Part shown: one piece after another, positions 53,497 through 61,475 of the stretch
How the letters are laid out: each line of letters begins with the position of its first letter
Numbering within the stretch: the stretch's first letter is position 1
Source of the DNA: Clostridiales bacterium
GTDB taxonomy: Bacteria > Bacillota > Clostridia > Christensenellales > UBA1242
Length of the DNA stretch: 64,000 nucleotides
Reading direction: 5' to 3'
Assembly (NCBI GenBank): GCA_003522085.1
Contig: DPGI01000005.1
Span: 72,112-136,111, forward strand
Notes under the pieces: model-generated
Told to the model about the DNA's origin: nothing
Database searches by the model: none
The model's input: the letters and a program-made list of their open reading frames with translations, nothing else
Position numbers and translations under genes: made by a program

Positions 53497-54711
53497 GTGA
53501 AGAAAAAGGGATTGTATTTAATCTGTCTGTGCGTGCTGATAGCGGTTTTGTTTATAACAAACATAGGCTTTAAAGAGATTTTTTCGTTGCCTGACGGATT
53601 TATGGCGACATATGAAGAAATTGCTTCATCAAATCAAAATAAAAAATTCGGCTCGTTTGTCAGCGCTAAAATGGAACGAACCGACCAATCTGCGTCAAGC
53701 GATAAAGCCGGCGAGGGCGAAGTTGTCTTCAAATTATTTGGCATAATACCGATTCGCAAAGTTCGCGTTATTTGTTCTAGCGAAAATGAAGTCTACATCG
53801 GCGGTGTTCCGATTGGAATCAGCATAAATTCGTCAGGTGCGATAGTTATAAATGAAAAGGTGGTTGAAACATCAGAAGGAACAAAAGAAACCGAAAAAAG
53901 CGAGAAATTTAAAGAGGGTGACCTTATTACGGCGATAAATGGCAAGCAAATAAGTTCGCTTAACCAACTTTCAGAGCAAATTGAAAATGGTGAAAGTGAA
54001 AACTTTGAAGTGACTTTCAAGCGCAAAAACAAGCTTCACACCGCACAAATTAAAGGTGTTATAGACAAAAACACAGGTAAATACAAGTTGGGGTTGTGGG
54101 TTCGGGACGATGTAAGCGGCATTGGAACGCTCACATATGTCGATAAAAACACCAACTCATTTGCGGCGCTCGGTCACGCTGTAACTGATAATGAAAACAA
54201 CGTCGAAGTCGGCTCTGGAAAAGTGTATGGATGCAAGTTGATAGGCATTGACAAAGGTGAGAAAAATGATCCGGGACAACTGAAATGTATGTTTCTTCAA
54301 ACTGACGAAGAAAAGGGAGACATTGTAAAAAATACAAAATATGGAGTCTTTGGTCAACTTTCAAACACCGAAGGACTTGTAGATAAAAATCTATCAATGC
54401 GTCTTGGCGGCAGACTCTCGGTAAATCCGGGTAAAGCGCACATAATTTCAAGTGTCAGTGGAATAAGAGAAGAATATGAAATAGAAATTATAAAAGCGTC
54501 ATATCAGTCAAAAGCGGACGATAAAAGCCTTGTGTTCAGGGTCAAAGATAAGCGACTTTTAGCTCTTACTGGTGGAATAGTGCAGGGAATGAGTGGCAGT
54601 CCAATCGTGCAAAATGGCAAACTTGTCGGCGCGGTGACGCACGTATTTATGTCTGACCCGACAAAAGGCTATGGTGTTTATAGCGATTGGATGGTTGAAA
54701 ACGAATGTTAA
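53497..54711 (+). CDS. spoIVB: SpoIVB signalling serine peptidase
   Basis: 404 aa from GTG 53497 (GGAGGG at 53487-53492). N-terminal membrane helix, a PDZ domain (about 115-195, KFKEGDLITAINGKQISSLNQL), and an S55 peptidase domain with catalytic His in AALGHAVTD and Ser in GMSGSPIVQNGKLVGAV. Secreted from the forespore, SpoIVB triggers processing of pro-sigma K in the mother cell. The recN-spoIVB order is conserved in spore formers. A forespore promoter is not evident by eye. Confidence 0.95.
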   Translation: MKKKGLYLICLCVLIAVLFITNIGFKEIFSLPDGFMATYEEIASSNQNKKFGSFVSAKMERTDQSASSDKAGEGEVVFKLFGIIPIRKVRVICSSENEVYIGGVPIGISINSSGAIVINEKVVETSEGTKETEKSEKFKEGDLITAINGKQISSLNQLSEQIENGESENFEVTFKRKNKLHTAQIKGVIDKNTGKYKLGLWVRDDVSGIGTLTYVDKNTNSFAALGHAVTDNENNVEVGSGKVYGCKLIGIDKGEKNDPGQLKCMFLQTDEEKGDIVKNTKYGVFGQLSNTEGLVDKNLSMRLGGRLSVNPGKAHIISSVSGIREEYEIEIIKASYQSKADDKSLVFRVKDKRLLALTGGIVQGMSGSPIVQNGKLVGAVTHVFMSDPTKGYGVYSDWMVENEC

Positions 54712-54727
54712 AAGGCATTTTGCAATC

Positions 54728-54749
54728 TATTATGTTATATAAATATAAC
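54728..54749. repeat. TATTATGTTAT-N6-ATAAC element
   Basis: TATTATGTTAT (54728-54738), ATAAAT, ATAAC (54745-54749): same layout as the pair between pheS and pheT, about 20 bases after spoIVB. Confidence 0.8.
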
Positions 54750-54819
54750 TATTTTTCTATTCAAAAATAGTTTGAATTTAATAAAGGATATGGTAAAATA
54801 TTACTATAAGGGAAAACAA

Positions 54820-55308
54820 ATGAAAAAACAACTAAACTTAGTTAAAGCCACACAAGCAAATACTACCAAAAGCACATTAAAAACCATATCAAAATGGATG
54901 TATACTTGGTGGGGAATTCGCCACAATTACACACTTGAAGAAATGCAGCAATATATGTTGCATTGCTTAAATGAGAGCAAACTTCCTCAAACATACATTC
55001 TTTATAGTGGCAAAACCCCGATAGGGCTTTATCAATTTCTGCACACCGACTTGCGAAACCGTCCTGACATTTATCCGTGGCTTGGTAGAGTGTATGTGAC
55101 CGAAAAACAAAAGGGAAAAGGCTATTGTAGATTTATGCTTGAAACCGTAAAACAAACTGCAAAAGAGTTGGGTGTCGATGAAATTTATCTTTACACACAT
55201 CACGTTGGGCTTTATGAAAAGTTTGGTTGGAAGTTTGAAGGGCTTATTGACACATACAAACCAAGCAATCGCATGCATAGATTTTACACATTAAATTTAA
55301 AGGGCTAA
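54820..55308 (+). CDS. GNAT-family N-acetyltransferase
   Basis: 162 aa from ATG 54820, with AAGGGA upstream and a promoter TTGAAT (54769-54774), 16 bases, TAAAAT. GNAT fold: beta strand and acceptor part (TYILYSGKTPIGLYQFL), LGRVYVTEKQKGKGYCRFML (acetyl-CoA loop, Q/R-x-x-G-x-G/A form as QKGKGY), then GVDEIYLYTHHVGLYEKFGWKFEG. Substrate is unknown. Monocistronic. Confidence 0.85.
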   Translation: MKKQLNLVKATQANTTKSTLKTISKWMYTWWGIRHNYTLEEMQQYMLHCLNESKLPQTYILYSGKTPIGLYQFLHTDLRNRPDIYPWLGRVYVTEKQKGKGYCRFMLETVKQTAKELGVDEIYLYTHHVGLYEKFGWKFEGLIDTYKPSNRMHRFYTLNLKG

Positions 55309-55474
55309 CAAATATAATGTTAAATTAAGCCATCGTAAAGGTGGCTTAATTCAAAACACAACAAACATACAACAAAAATGCACAATAAATACACAAGATA
55401 AACGCGGCTTGTTATTTGGCTGCAATTTATGCAATTTAAAACAATCCAAAACGGCGTCACATTATATTTTAATG

Positions 55475-55496
55475 TATTATGTTATATTTTAATAAC
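55475..55496. repeat. TATTATGTTAT-N6-ATAAC element
   Basis: TATTATGTTAT (55475-55485), ATTTTA, ATAAC (55492-55496), in the gap between the GNAT gene and the recombinase gene. A partial copy (ATTATATTTTAAT) directly precedes it. The rest of 55309-55618 shows a weak hairpin (TTAAGCCA/TGGCTTAA, 55325-55349) without T run. Confidence 0.75.
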
Positions 55497-55510
55497 CATT
55501 TTTAATTACA

Positions 55511-55549
55511 AAAAAAGAGCAAATTCTAATAACCTGATTGCTCTTTTTT
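55511..55549. terminator. bidirectional terminator
   Basis: AAAAAAGAGCAA (55511-55522) and TTGCTCTTTTTT (55538-55549) form a twelve-pair stem with A and T runs at its base, between the convergent GNAT (+) and recombinase (-) genes. Confidence 0.85.
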
Positions 55550-55618
55550 CGTCTAATGTGAAGCATATCTCCTTCACATTTTTAATATGTGCGCTTTTGC
55601 GATAAATATACATTCTTT

Positions 55619-56653
55619 TTAGTTGTCGTTTATTTTTACTTTGTTTGCGACGTCGCGGCGCATATCTTCGCTGATTGCAGCGTAGTGTTTTTTGGTTGTG
55701 TTGACATCTTTGTGACCCAAAACATCAGCAACAATATAAATATCCTTGGTTTCACGGTAAAGATTCGTGCCAAATGTAGAACGAAGTTTGTGTGGCGAGA
55801 TTTTTTTAAGGGGAGTTGCTTCTTTTGCAAACTTTTTCACAAGGTTTTCAACCGCGCGTGTGCTGATTCTTCGTTTTTGCAAACTCACAAACATTGCTTT
55901 TTCTGTTTCGTCAAGCCCAAGTGTTGCGCGTTTTTTAAGCCAAATCTTTAAAGCGGCCGCAACTTCTTCTGAAAAATAAAGAACTGTTTGATTTCCGCCT
56001 TTTCTTGTTACTTTAAAAGCATTTTGGCTGAAATCGAAGTCGTCAACGTTAAGTCCAATACATTCTGAAATACGAATTCCTGTTCCTAAAAACAGCGTAA
56101 CAAGCGCATTGTCGCGTTCGTAAGTGTTTTTATCGTAAGCTTTTTGGCGATTTGAGAAGGTGTTATTTGATGCAACAGCATCAAGCATGCGGTTTACTTC
56201 GTCTTGTTCAAGCCTTATAATCTCTTTATTGTGAAGTTTTGGTGTTCGCACCTTGCTTGCGACGTTTGAGCTTATCAAATCGTGGTTGAAAAGATATTTA
56301 AAAAGGCTTCTTACAGCGGCCAACTTGCGGGCTTTGCCTTTTTCGCCGTTTTTTACGACTTTTCCTTCAATTTCATAATAGCTTAAATGCGATAAAAATT
56401 GCTCGATATGATTGGATTTAAGAGTGTCGATGTCTTGCAAGGTGATGTCTTGCTTCTTTTTATGTAAAAAATCAGCCAAAAAGTCAAAAAATATGTTAAG
56501 ATCCATGGCATAATTGACTCTGGTTAAGGCCGATGAGTTGTTTTCTATGCCAATAAAATAGTCATAACAAAAATCTGGCAACTCAGCTGCTGATTCTCGT
56601 ATTTTGCGTTGGCTTATTAAATCTCTTTTTTCAAAATATGAAAGCGGTTTCAT
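55619..56653 (-). CDS. tyrosine recombinase (Xer-like)
   Basis: 344 aa. N-terminal SAM-like core-binding domain (about 25-135) and catalytic domain with the full set: Arg194 (GTGIRISE), Lys218 (RKGGN), His288 and Arg291 (HKLRSTF), His314 (LGHKDVNTT) and Tyr324 (HYAAI). It is a little longer than XerC/XerD and could be the cell's single Xer protein (XerS/XerH-like situation) or a stranded integrase; no phage genes adjoin it. The start lacks an SD: TTGCAT, 16 bases, TATAAT end six bases before the ATG, so the message is probably leaderless. Confidence 0.92.
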   Translation of the reverse strand: MKPLSYFEKRDLISQRKIRESAAELPDFCYDYFIGIENNSSALTRVNYAMDLNIFFDFLADFLHKKKQDITLQDIDTLKSNHIEQFLSHLSYYEIEGKVVKNGEKGKARKLAAVRSLFKYLFNHDLISSNVASKVRTPKLHNKEIIRLEQDEVNRMLDAVASNNTFSNRQKAYDKNTYERDNALVTLFLGTGIRISECIGLNVDDFDFSQNAFKVTRKGGNQTVLYFSEEVAAALKIWLKKRATLGLDETEKAMFVSLQKRRISTRAVENLVKKFAKEATPLKKISPHKLRSTFGTNLYRETKDIYIVADVLGHKDVNTTKKHYAAISEDMRRDVANKVKINDN

Positions 56654-56659
56654 ATTTTT

Positions 56660-56687
56660 ATTATAGCACCTTGTTTACAAAATGCAA
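56660..56687 (-). promoter_or_regulatory. promoter of the recombinase gene (leaderless)
   Basis: Minus strand: TTGCAT, 16-base spacer, TATAAT, then six bases to the ATG at 56653. Transcription should begin at or within a base or two of the A of the start codon. Confidence 0.7.
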
Positions 56688-56711
56688 AATGATTTTATAT
56701 ACAATATATAG

Positions 56712-56764
56712 TATTATGTCGGTCATAATAATCAGTATTATGTCAACAATCAGTCGGTATTATG
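56712..56764. repeat. cluster of four TATTATG/CATAATA heptamers
   Basis: TATTATG 56712-56718, CATAATA 56724-56730, TATTATG 56736-56742, TATTATG 56758-56764. Both neighbouring inverted pairs have exactly five bases between arms. They lie between the divergent recombinase and serS promoters. Confidence 0.8.
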
Positions 56765-56795
56765 TTGAAATATTTTATCAATATTTATCAGTTGT

Positions 56796-56824
56796 TTGAC
56801 TTATTTTTATAATTATATTAAAAT
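56796..56824 (+). promoter_or_regulatory. promoter for serS
   Basis: TTGACT (56796-56801), 17-base spacer, TAAAAT (56819-56824). The last heptamer repeat ends 31 bases upstream of the -35. Confidence 0.65.
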
Positions 56825-56855
56825 AAATAAACAATTATGGAGGATAAAACAAAAA

Positions 56856-58142
56856 ATGATTGACATTGCTATACTTAGAAACGACCCAGAAAGAGTCAAA
56901 GCAAACATAAAACGTAAATTTCAAGACAGAAAACTTCCTCTTGTTGACGAAGTTATCGAACTTGACAAGAAAAACAGACTTTTAAAGAAAGAAGGCGACG
57001 AATGCCGTGCTAAAAGAAATTCTTTAAGCGCACAAATTGGCATGCTTATGAAAAGCGGCAAACGTGATGAAGCGGAAAAAGTTAAAGCAGAAGTTGCTCA
57101 AAACAATCAAAGAATAGTCGATATTGAAAAGGAAGAAGAAGAAATTTCAGCCAAAATCAAGAAAATAATGATGACTATCCCAAACTTTGTTGCTGATGAC
57201 GTTCCGGTTGGCAAAGACGACAGCGAAAACGTTCAACTTGAAACATTTTTGGAAGCAAAAGAAAAGCCTTTTGAAGTTCCTTATCACACCGAAATCCTTG
57301 AAAAACTCGGCGGAATCGATCTTGACAGTGCTCGCAGAACAAGCGGACAAGGCTTTTATTATTTAACTGGCGACATTGCAAGACTGCATTCAGCAGTTTT
57401 GACATATGCGCGTGATTTTATGATTGATCGTGGCTTCACATATGTTATTCCACCTTATATGATTCGTTCTGACGTTGTCAGCGGTGTTATGAGCTTCGAC
57501 GAAATGGACAACATGATGTATAAAATCGAAGGCGAAGATTTGTATCTTATCGGCACAAGCGAACATTCAATGATTGGCAGATTTATGAACACAATTCTTG
57601 ATGAAAGCAAACTTCCTTTGACACTTACAAGCTATTCTCCATGCTTCAGAAAAGAAAAGGGAGCACACGGTATTGAAGAACGTGGCATTTATCGCATCCA
57701 TCAATTCGAAAAGCAAGAAATGATTGTAATTTGCAAGCCAGAAGACAGTGAATATTGGTATAACCAACTTTGGAAAAACACTGTAGATTTCTTCACATCG
57801 CTTGAAATTCCAGTTCGCACACTTGCATGCTGCACAGGCGATTTGGCAGATTTGAAATACAAAAGCCTTGACGTTGAAGCTTGGAGTCCAAGACAAAAGA
57901 AATACTTTGAAGTTGGATCATGCTCAAACCTTACAGACGCGCAAGCACGCCGTCTTGGAATTCGTTATAAAACCGATAAAGGCACAGTTTTTGCTCACAC
58001 ATTAAACAACACAGTTGTTGCGCCACCACGTATGATTATCGCATTTGTTGAGAATCATTTAAATGCGGACGGAAGCGTTTATATTCCACCAGTTTTAAGA
58101 CCATACATGGGCGGAAAAGATAAAATTGAAGTAAAAAAATAA
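56856..58142 (+). CDS. serS: seryl-tRNA synthetase
   Basis: 428 aa from ATG 56856, with GGAGG at 56839-56843; the frame extends upstream through the promoter and is cut here. N-terminal coiled-coil arm (about 30-100) that holds tRNA-Ser, then the class II core: GTSEHSMIGRF, motif 2 PCFRKEKGAHGIEERGIYRIHQFEKQE-type region, and motif 3 NNTVVAPPRMIIAFVENH. It charges tRNA-Ser. No T-box is seen upstream. Confidence 0.97.
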   Translation: MIDIAILRNDPERVKANIKRKFQDRKLPLVDEVIELDKKNRLLKKEGDECRAKRNSLSAQIGMLMKSGKRDEAEKVKAEVAQNNQRIVDIEKEEEEISAKIKKIMMTIPNFVADDVPVGKDDSENVQLETFLEAKEKPFEVPYHTEILEKLGGIDLDSARRTSGQGFYYLTGDIARLHSAVLTYARDFMIDRGFTYVIPPYMIRSDVVSGVMSFDEMDNMMYKIEGEDLYLIGTSEHSMIGRFMNTILDESKLPLTLTSYSPCFRKEKGAHGIEERGIYRIHQFEKQEMIVICKPEDSEYWYNQLWKNTVDFFTSLEIPVRTLACCTGDLADLKYKSLDVEAWSPRQKKYFEVGSCSNLTDAQARRLGIRYKTDKGTVFAHTLNNTVVAPPRMIIAFVENHLNADGSVYIPPVLRPYMGGKDKIEVKK

Positions 58143-58203
58143 GCCTTTAAATCGCATAAAACACTTTTGTGCACTCAGAAAACACCCAAATTTAGGAGGA
58201 AAA

Positions 58204-59166
58204 ATGAGAGGAATTTCCAGACAACTAATCGAATCAATTGCTGTTGCAGATAATTCTGAATTTGCCCAAGAAATCGAGCAAAAAGTCAACACATTGGTGT
58301 CTCTTGCTGTCGAAGACATGTCGCACAGCATACCTTTTGTAAGCGTTGAAAACTGCATTTTACAGCCAGTAACTGAAAATTTTAGCGGCGCATTGACTCC
58401 TGAAAGCGAATATGTTTATTTTTTGGGATTTATGAGCCCACAAATTGAACTGAATTGCACACAATACAACGATTCTTGGAAGAAATTTAAAGAAAGATTG
58501 GCGTTTGCTTGGAATAATTCAAAAAAACCTAAAAAGCGCAAAAAACGCAAAAAGAACGAAGATGTATCTTCTGTGAAAGAATACGAATATGAAACAGAAA
58601 AATACAATCTTGATTCGTTAAAAGACGATTTGCAAAAAGCATTCGTTAAAAATTTAATAACAACAAGCATTGTTTACAACAACGAAAACAATCTTCGCAT
58701 AATTGGCCGCGACGAATTTGGCCCAAAAACGCAAATATACATCTATCCATGTTTGTTGGAAGGAGATGATTACAAGTTTTTTATAAGCCGCAAAAAAGGA
58801 TTTTTTAAAGTTAATTTTTTAAAACGTGCCGAACTTATAAATGAAAAAATCGAACGAGTTGGCTATGATTATATCACAATGATAAAAATATTTAATTCGC
58901 TTTTCCGTTCGACAAGCAAATATTCAGTTATGCCAAATCAAATATTTATTGAAAGTTTGTTATATAACGTTCCAGATGAATTATTTGAAGGCAACGACAT
59001 TTATGACAACTTTATAAAAATAGTGAATTACTTAAATTTGACAGATGTAAGTGAATTTAAAAGCATTGCAAACCCAGAATTAAAAATAAATGAAGATAAA
59101 TTGACAAAATCAAATCAAGTTGCATTTCTAAAATTTATAAATAGTTTAGATACAATAAATTCATAA
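58204..59166 (+). CDS. unknown protein, faint nucleotidyltransferase-like C-terminal half
   Basis: 320 aa; family not recognised. AGGAGG precedes ATG 58204. A strongly basic stretch lies at about 107-117 (KKPKKRKKRKK) inside a charged linker. The second half (about 135-300: LKDDLQKAFVKNL, TQIYIYPCLLEGDDYKF, INEKIERVGYDYITMIKIFNSLFR, NQIFIESLLYNVPDELF) has the rhythm of the C-terminal halves of OAS/CD-NTase-like nucleotidyltransferases, but no GS and D-x-D catalytic motif is visible in the first half. Any such link is a guess. It follows serS by 61 bases and precedes a repeat-rich gap. Confidence 0.6.
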   Translation: MRGISRQLIESIAVADNSEFAQEIEQKVNTLVSLAVEDMSHSIPFVSVENCILQPVTENFSGALTPESEYVYFLGFMSPQIELNCTQYNDSWKKFKERLAFAWNNSKKPKKRKKRKKNEDVSSVKEYEYETEKYNLDSLKDDLQKAFVKNLITTSIVYNNENNLRIIGRDEFGPKTQIYIYPCLLEGDDYKFFISRKKGFFKVNFLKRAELINEKIERVGYDYITMIKIFNSLFRSTSKYSVMPNQIFIESLLYNVPDELFEGNDIYDNFIKIVNYLNLTDVSEFKSIANPELKINEDKLTKSNQVAFLKFINSLDTINS

Positions 59167-59214
59167 AATAAAAAGCTTAAACGAAATATTTGTAAATATA
59201 ATGAAAAATAAATA

Positions 59215-59348
59215 ATTATTATTTCATAACATAATATTTCGTTTTTTAATGCTATTATGTCATTATCTATGCGCAAAACCTGTCTTTTGCGCATAGATAT
59301 GGACGTTGAAACAGCCAGTATTATGTTGGGTATTATGTTGACATAATA
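59215..59348. repeat. five repeat units upstream of the PadR-type gene
   Basis: A minus-strand element TATTATGTTAT, GAAATA, ATAAT (59236-59215); TATTATG 59253-59259, 59319-59325 and 59331-59337; CATAATA 59342-59348. The last two form a ten-base perfect dyad, GGTATTATGT (59329-59338) and ACATAATACC (59341-59350), just upstream of the promoter. Confidence 0.8.
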
Positions 59349-59361
59349 CCCCCTATTTTTC

Positions 59362-59391
59362 TTGACATGCCCCTACTGAAAGTTATATAAT
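59362..59391 (+). promoter_or_regulatory. promoter for the PadR-type gene
   Basis: TTGACA (59362-59367), 18-base spacer, TATAAT (59386-59391), twelve bases after the perfect dyad and 63 bases before ATG 59455. Confidence 0.75.
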
Positions 59392-59454
59392 ACTTCTAGA
59401 AAGGTTTTAAAAGCAAATTTACCTTTAAATTTTCATAAACAAGGACGAAAAGTT

Positions 59455-61356
59455 ATGGAAGTATTGGCAAAAGGACAATTATCATACATGATCCTCTCCT
59501 GCTTAAGTGAAAGAGACATGTATGGGCTTGAACTTATTGAAGAAATGAAAGCAAGATATGGAAGAGAAATCAAACTTCCAAGCCTTTATTCTAATTTAAA
59601 TAGAATGAAAGAACTCAAATATATTTCTTCTTATTTAAAAGAAAGCACTAAAGGACCTAAATGCTCATATTCAAGCATTACAAATGCAGGAAGAGAAGCG
59701 TTGAAAGAGCTTGAGAGCGATTTTAGAGAGCTTGCTGTCGTAAAACCTGTTGAAAAACCACAAGACGTGAATGTTTTTGAACAAGCATTGCGCGAAAGTA
59801 ACATATTCACCCCTGCTGCAGACGAAAACAAAGAAGAAACTGCTATGCCTAGCGTTCAAGAAGTCACAGACGAAGAACAACCTGTTCAAACTCCAGTTGA
59901 TAACGATGAACAAGAAGACGAACCACAACAATTAGCAGATGATTATGACGATTATTTTGCTGTTGGAGATGATGAAGAAGAGTCTCAACCTACTTTTGCT
60001 ATACAGTCAAAAATGACAGAAGATGCTTTTGATTCTGACGACGAAGAAGCAGAACTCGAAGATAATGAAGAAATCGAAGATGACAGCATTGTCGACGAAG
60101 AAGAATCAGAAGATGTTGAAGAAGATGAACAAACTGACGCTCCTGCCCTTGACGAAAAATTAACAGACGACGTAATCGCTGACGAAGACGAAGAAGAGTT
60201 TGATGATGAAGAACATTCAGAAAAAAGCGAAGTCGAAGAGTTTGACGGTAAGCAAGAGATGACAAAAGAAAAAGAAGTTGAAGAATTTCCTCAACAAGAA
60301 GTTCAATCTCAGGTTGCTGCAGCAGATGCTGGCGAATATAATCAAAAGATTTATGCAGCAGCAAAAGACTTTTCTAAAAACAAGAACAAACGTTCTTATT
60401 CAGAAAATCAAATTGCTCTTGCGCTTAATACTACCCCTGCTAGATCTGAAGAAAATAAACGACAATCGCTTTCTCAACTTAAAGAAGCGCTTATCAATTC
60501 ACGACAAGGCTATTATGAAGGCTTAGAAGAACGTTTTGCCCCAAAACCAGCCGAAGTTCAGTCTGAAATCAAACCTATCGTTCCAGTTACAAAAACGGAA
60601 GAACTGAAAGAAGAAAAGAAAGATGACGGCGTATTCATCACCGATCGTATTGATGAAAGTGCAATGCCAAAACCAAAGCGCATCGAACCAGCAAGATTAA
60701 ATGTAACTCTTCCAGCACAGGGTTATGATTCAAAATTGCCTGCTCCAAAACGCAATGTTTCGGTTGACCCTACTTGTAAAGACGTTAAGGCAAAACTTGA
60801 AAGTCTTTATGCAAAAGCTGAAGTTAAAAAAGAACCAGTTGTTGAAAGTGGAGATTTTGAAGATTATGATGATCTTAAAAAATATTACACCTCTCAAGAA
60901 GTTGAATTCAAAGTTTATGAACGTGCCGAAAAACGTCCAAAACACAACACAAATCGCTTAAAACTTTTTGTTAGTCTGTTTGTTTTAGGGCTTATCGGAG
61001 TTGGCAGCGCACTGCTTTATATGATTTTCGCATTAAGCGGAGTTACAAAGCCAGAAACAAATTTTGTATATTACTTGTTCCCTATCATCGCCTTGGTCTA
61101 TGTGATTTGCACATTCTATAACTATAAAACAACTGTCAGCAAAGTCCCATCAAAAATGATACATCCAGCCATAGTTTGGACAATATTTGCTTTATTGATT
61201 GCTGTTATTTTCCTTATAAACTATGCTTGTGGCGCCGCATTTGACGTGCCTGCAACCTATTTCTCAACAATCTTAGTTCCAATTTATGATTGCGCTTGCG
61301 CAACGGTCGGACTTTACTATGCACAAATCTTTGCATACAAGAAGTTCTGGATATAA
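59455..61356 (+). CDS. PadR-type DNA-binding protein fused to a membrane domain
   Basis: 633 aa, against roughly 100-190 for ordinary PadR proteins. Residues 1-95 match the PadR winged helix: LSYMILSCLSERDMYGLELIEEM, LPSLYSNLNRMKELKYI and TNAGREALKELE. About 105-290 is a very acidic, low-complexity linker (Glu/Asp runs), then a more basic disordered stretch, and from about 500 four membrane helices to the end (LKLFVSLFVLGLIG, NFVYYLFPIIALVYVI, IVWTIFALLIAVIFL, a last one with CACATVGLYYAQ). No sensor domain is recognised. This would be a membrane-tethered regulator; the dyad before its promoter suggests autoregulation (inference). Confidence 0.8.
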   Translation: MEVLAKGQLSYMILSCLSERDMYGLELIEEMKARYGREIKLPSLYSNLNRMKELKYISSYLKESTKGPKCSYSSITNAGREALKELESDFRELAVVKPVEKPQDVNVFEQALRESNIFTPAADENKEETAMPSVQEVTDEEQPVQTPVDNDEQEDEPQQLADDYDDYFAVGDDEEESQPTFAIQSKMTEDAFDSDDEEAELEDNEEIEDDSIVDEEESEDVEEDEQTDAPALDEKLTDDVIADEDEEEFDDEEHSEKSEVEEFDGKQEMTKEKEVEEFPQQEVQSQVAAADAGEYNQKIYAAAKDFSKNKNKRSYSENQIALALNTTPARSEENKRQSLSQLKEALINSRQGYYEGLEERFAPKPAEVQSEIKPIVPVTKTEELKEEKKDDGVFITDRIDESAMPKPKRIEPARLNVTLPAQGYDSKLPAPKRNVSVDPTCKDVKAKLESLYAKAEVKKEPVVESGDFEDYDDLKKYYTSQEVEFKVYERAEKRPKHNTNRLKLFVSLFVLGLIGVGSALLYMIFALSGVTKPETNFVYYLFPIIALVYVICTFYNYKTTVSKVPSKMIHPAIVWTIFALLIAVIFLINYACGAAFDVPATYFSTILVPIYDCACATVGLYYAQIFAYKKFWI

Positions 61357-61408
61357 AAAATTTAAATATGTGTGAATAATAAAAAAATAACTGCACAATA
61401 TAAATAAA

Positions 61409-61475
61409 GGTCAGGAAAACCCTGGCCGGACAAGAGAAAAGAACGAGTTTGAATCACATCGTTCTTTTCTTTTTT
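61409..61475 (+). terminator. hairpin plus terminator after the PadR-type gene
   Basis: First hairpin GGTCAGG (61409-61415) with CCTGGCC (61421-61427). Then the terminator: AGAAAAGAACGA (61435-61446) pairs with TCGTTCTTTTCT (61459-61470), followed by T. The terminator's right arm overlaps the end of the convergent gene. Confidence 0.7.

Noticed and set aside
55619..56653. Prophage or integrative element around the recombinase
   Set aside because: Its neighbours are GNAT and serS with no phage or conjugation genes and no tRNA next to it, so a chromosomal Xer role is at least as likely.
56654..56855. Serine T-box upstream of serS
   Set aside because: The T-box core sequence is absent and the leader is too short.
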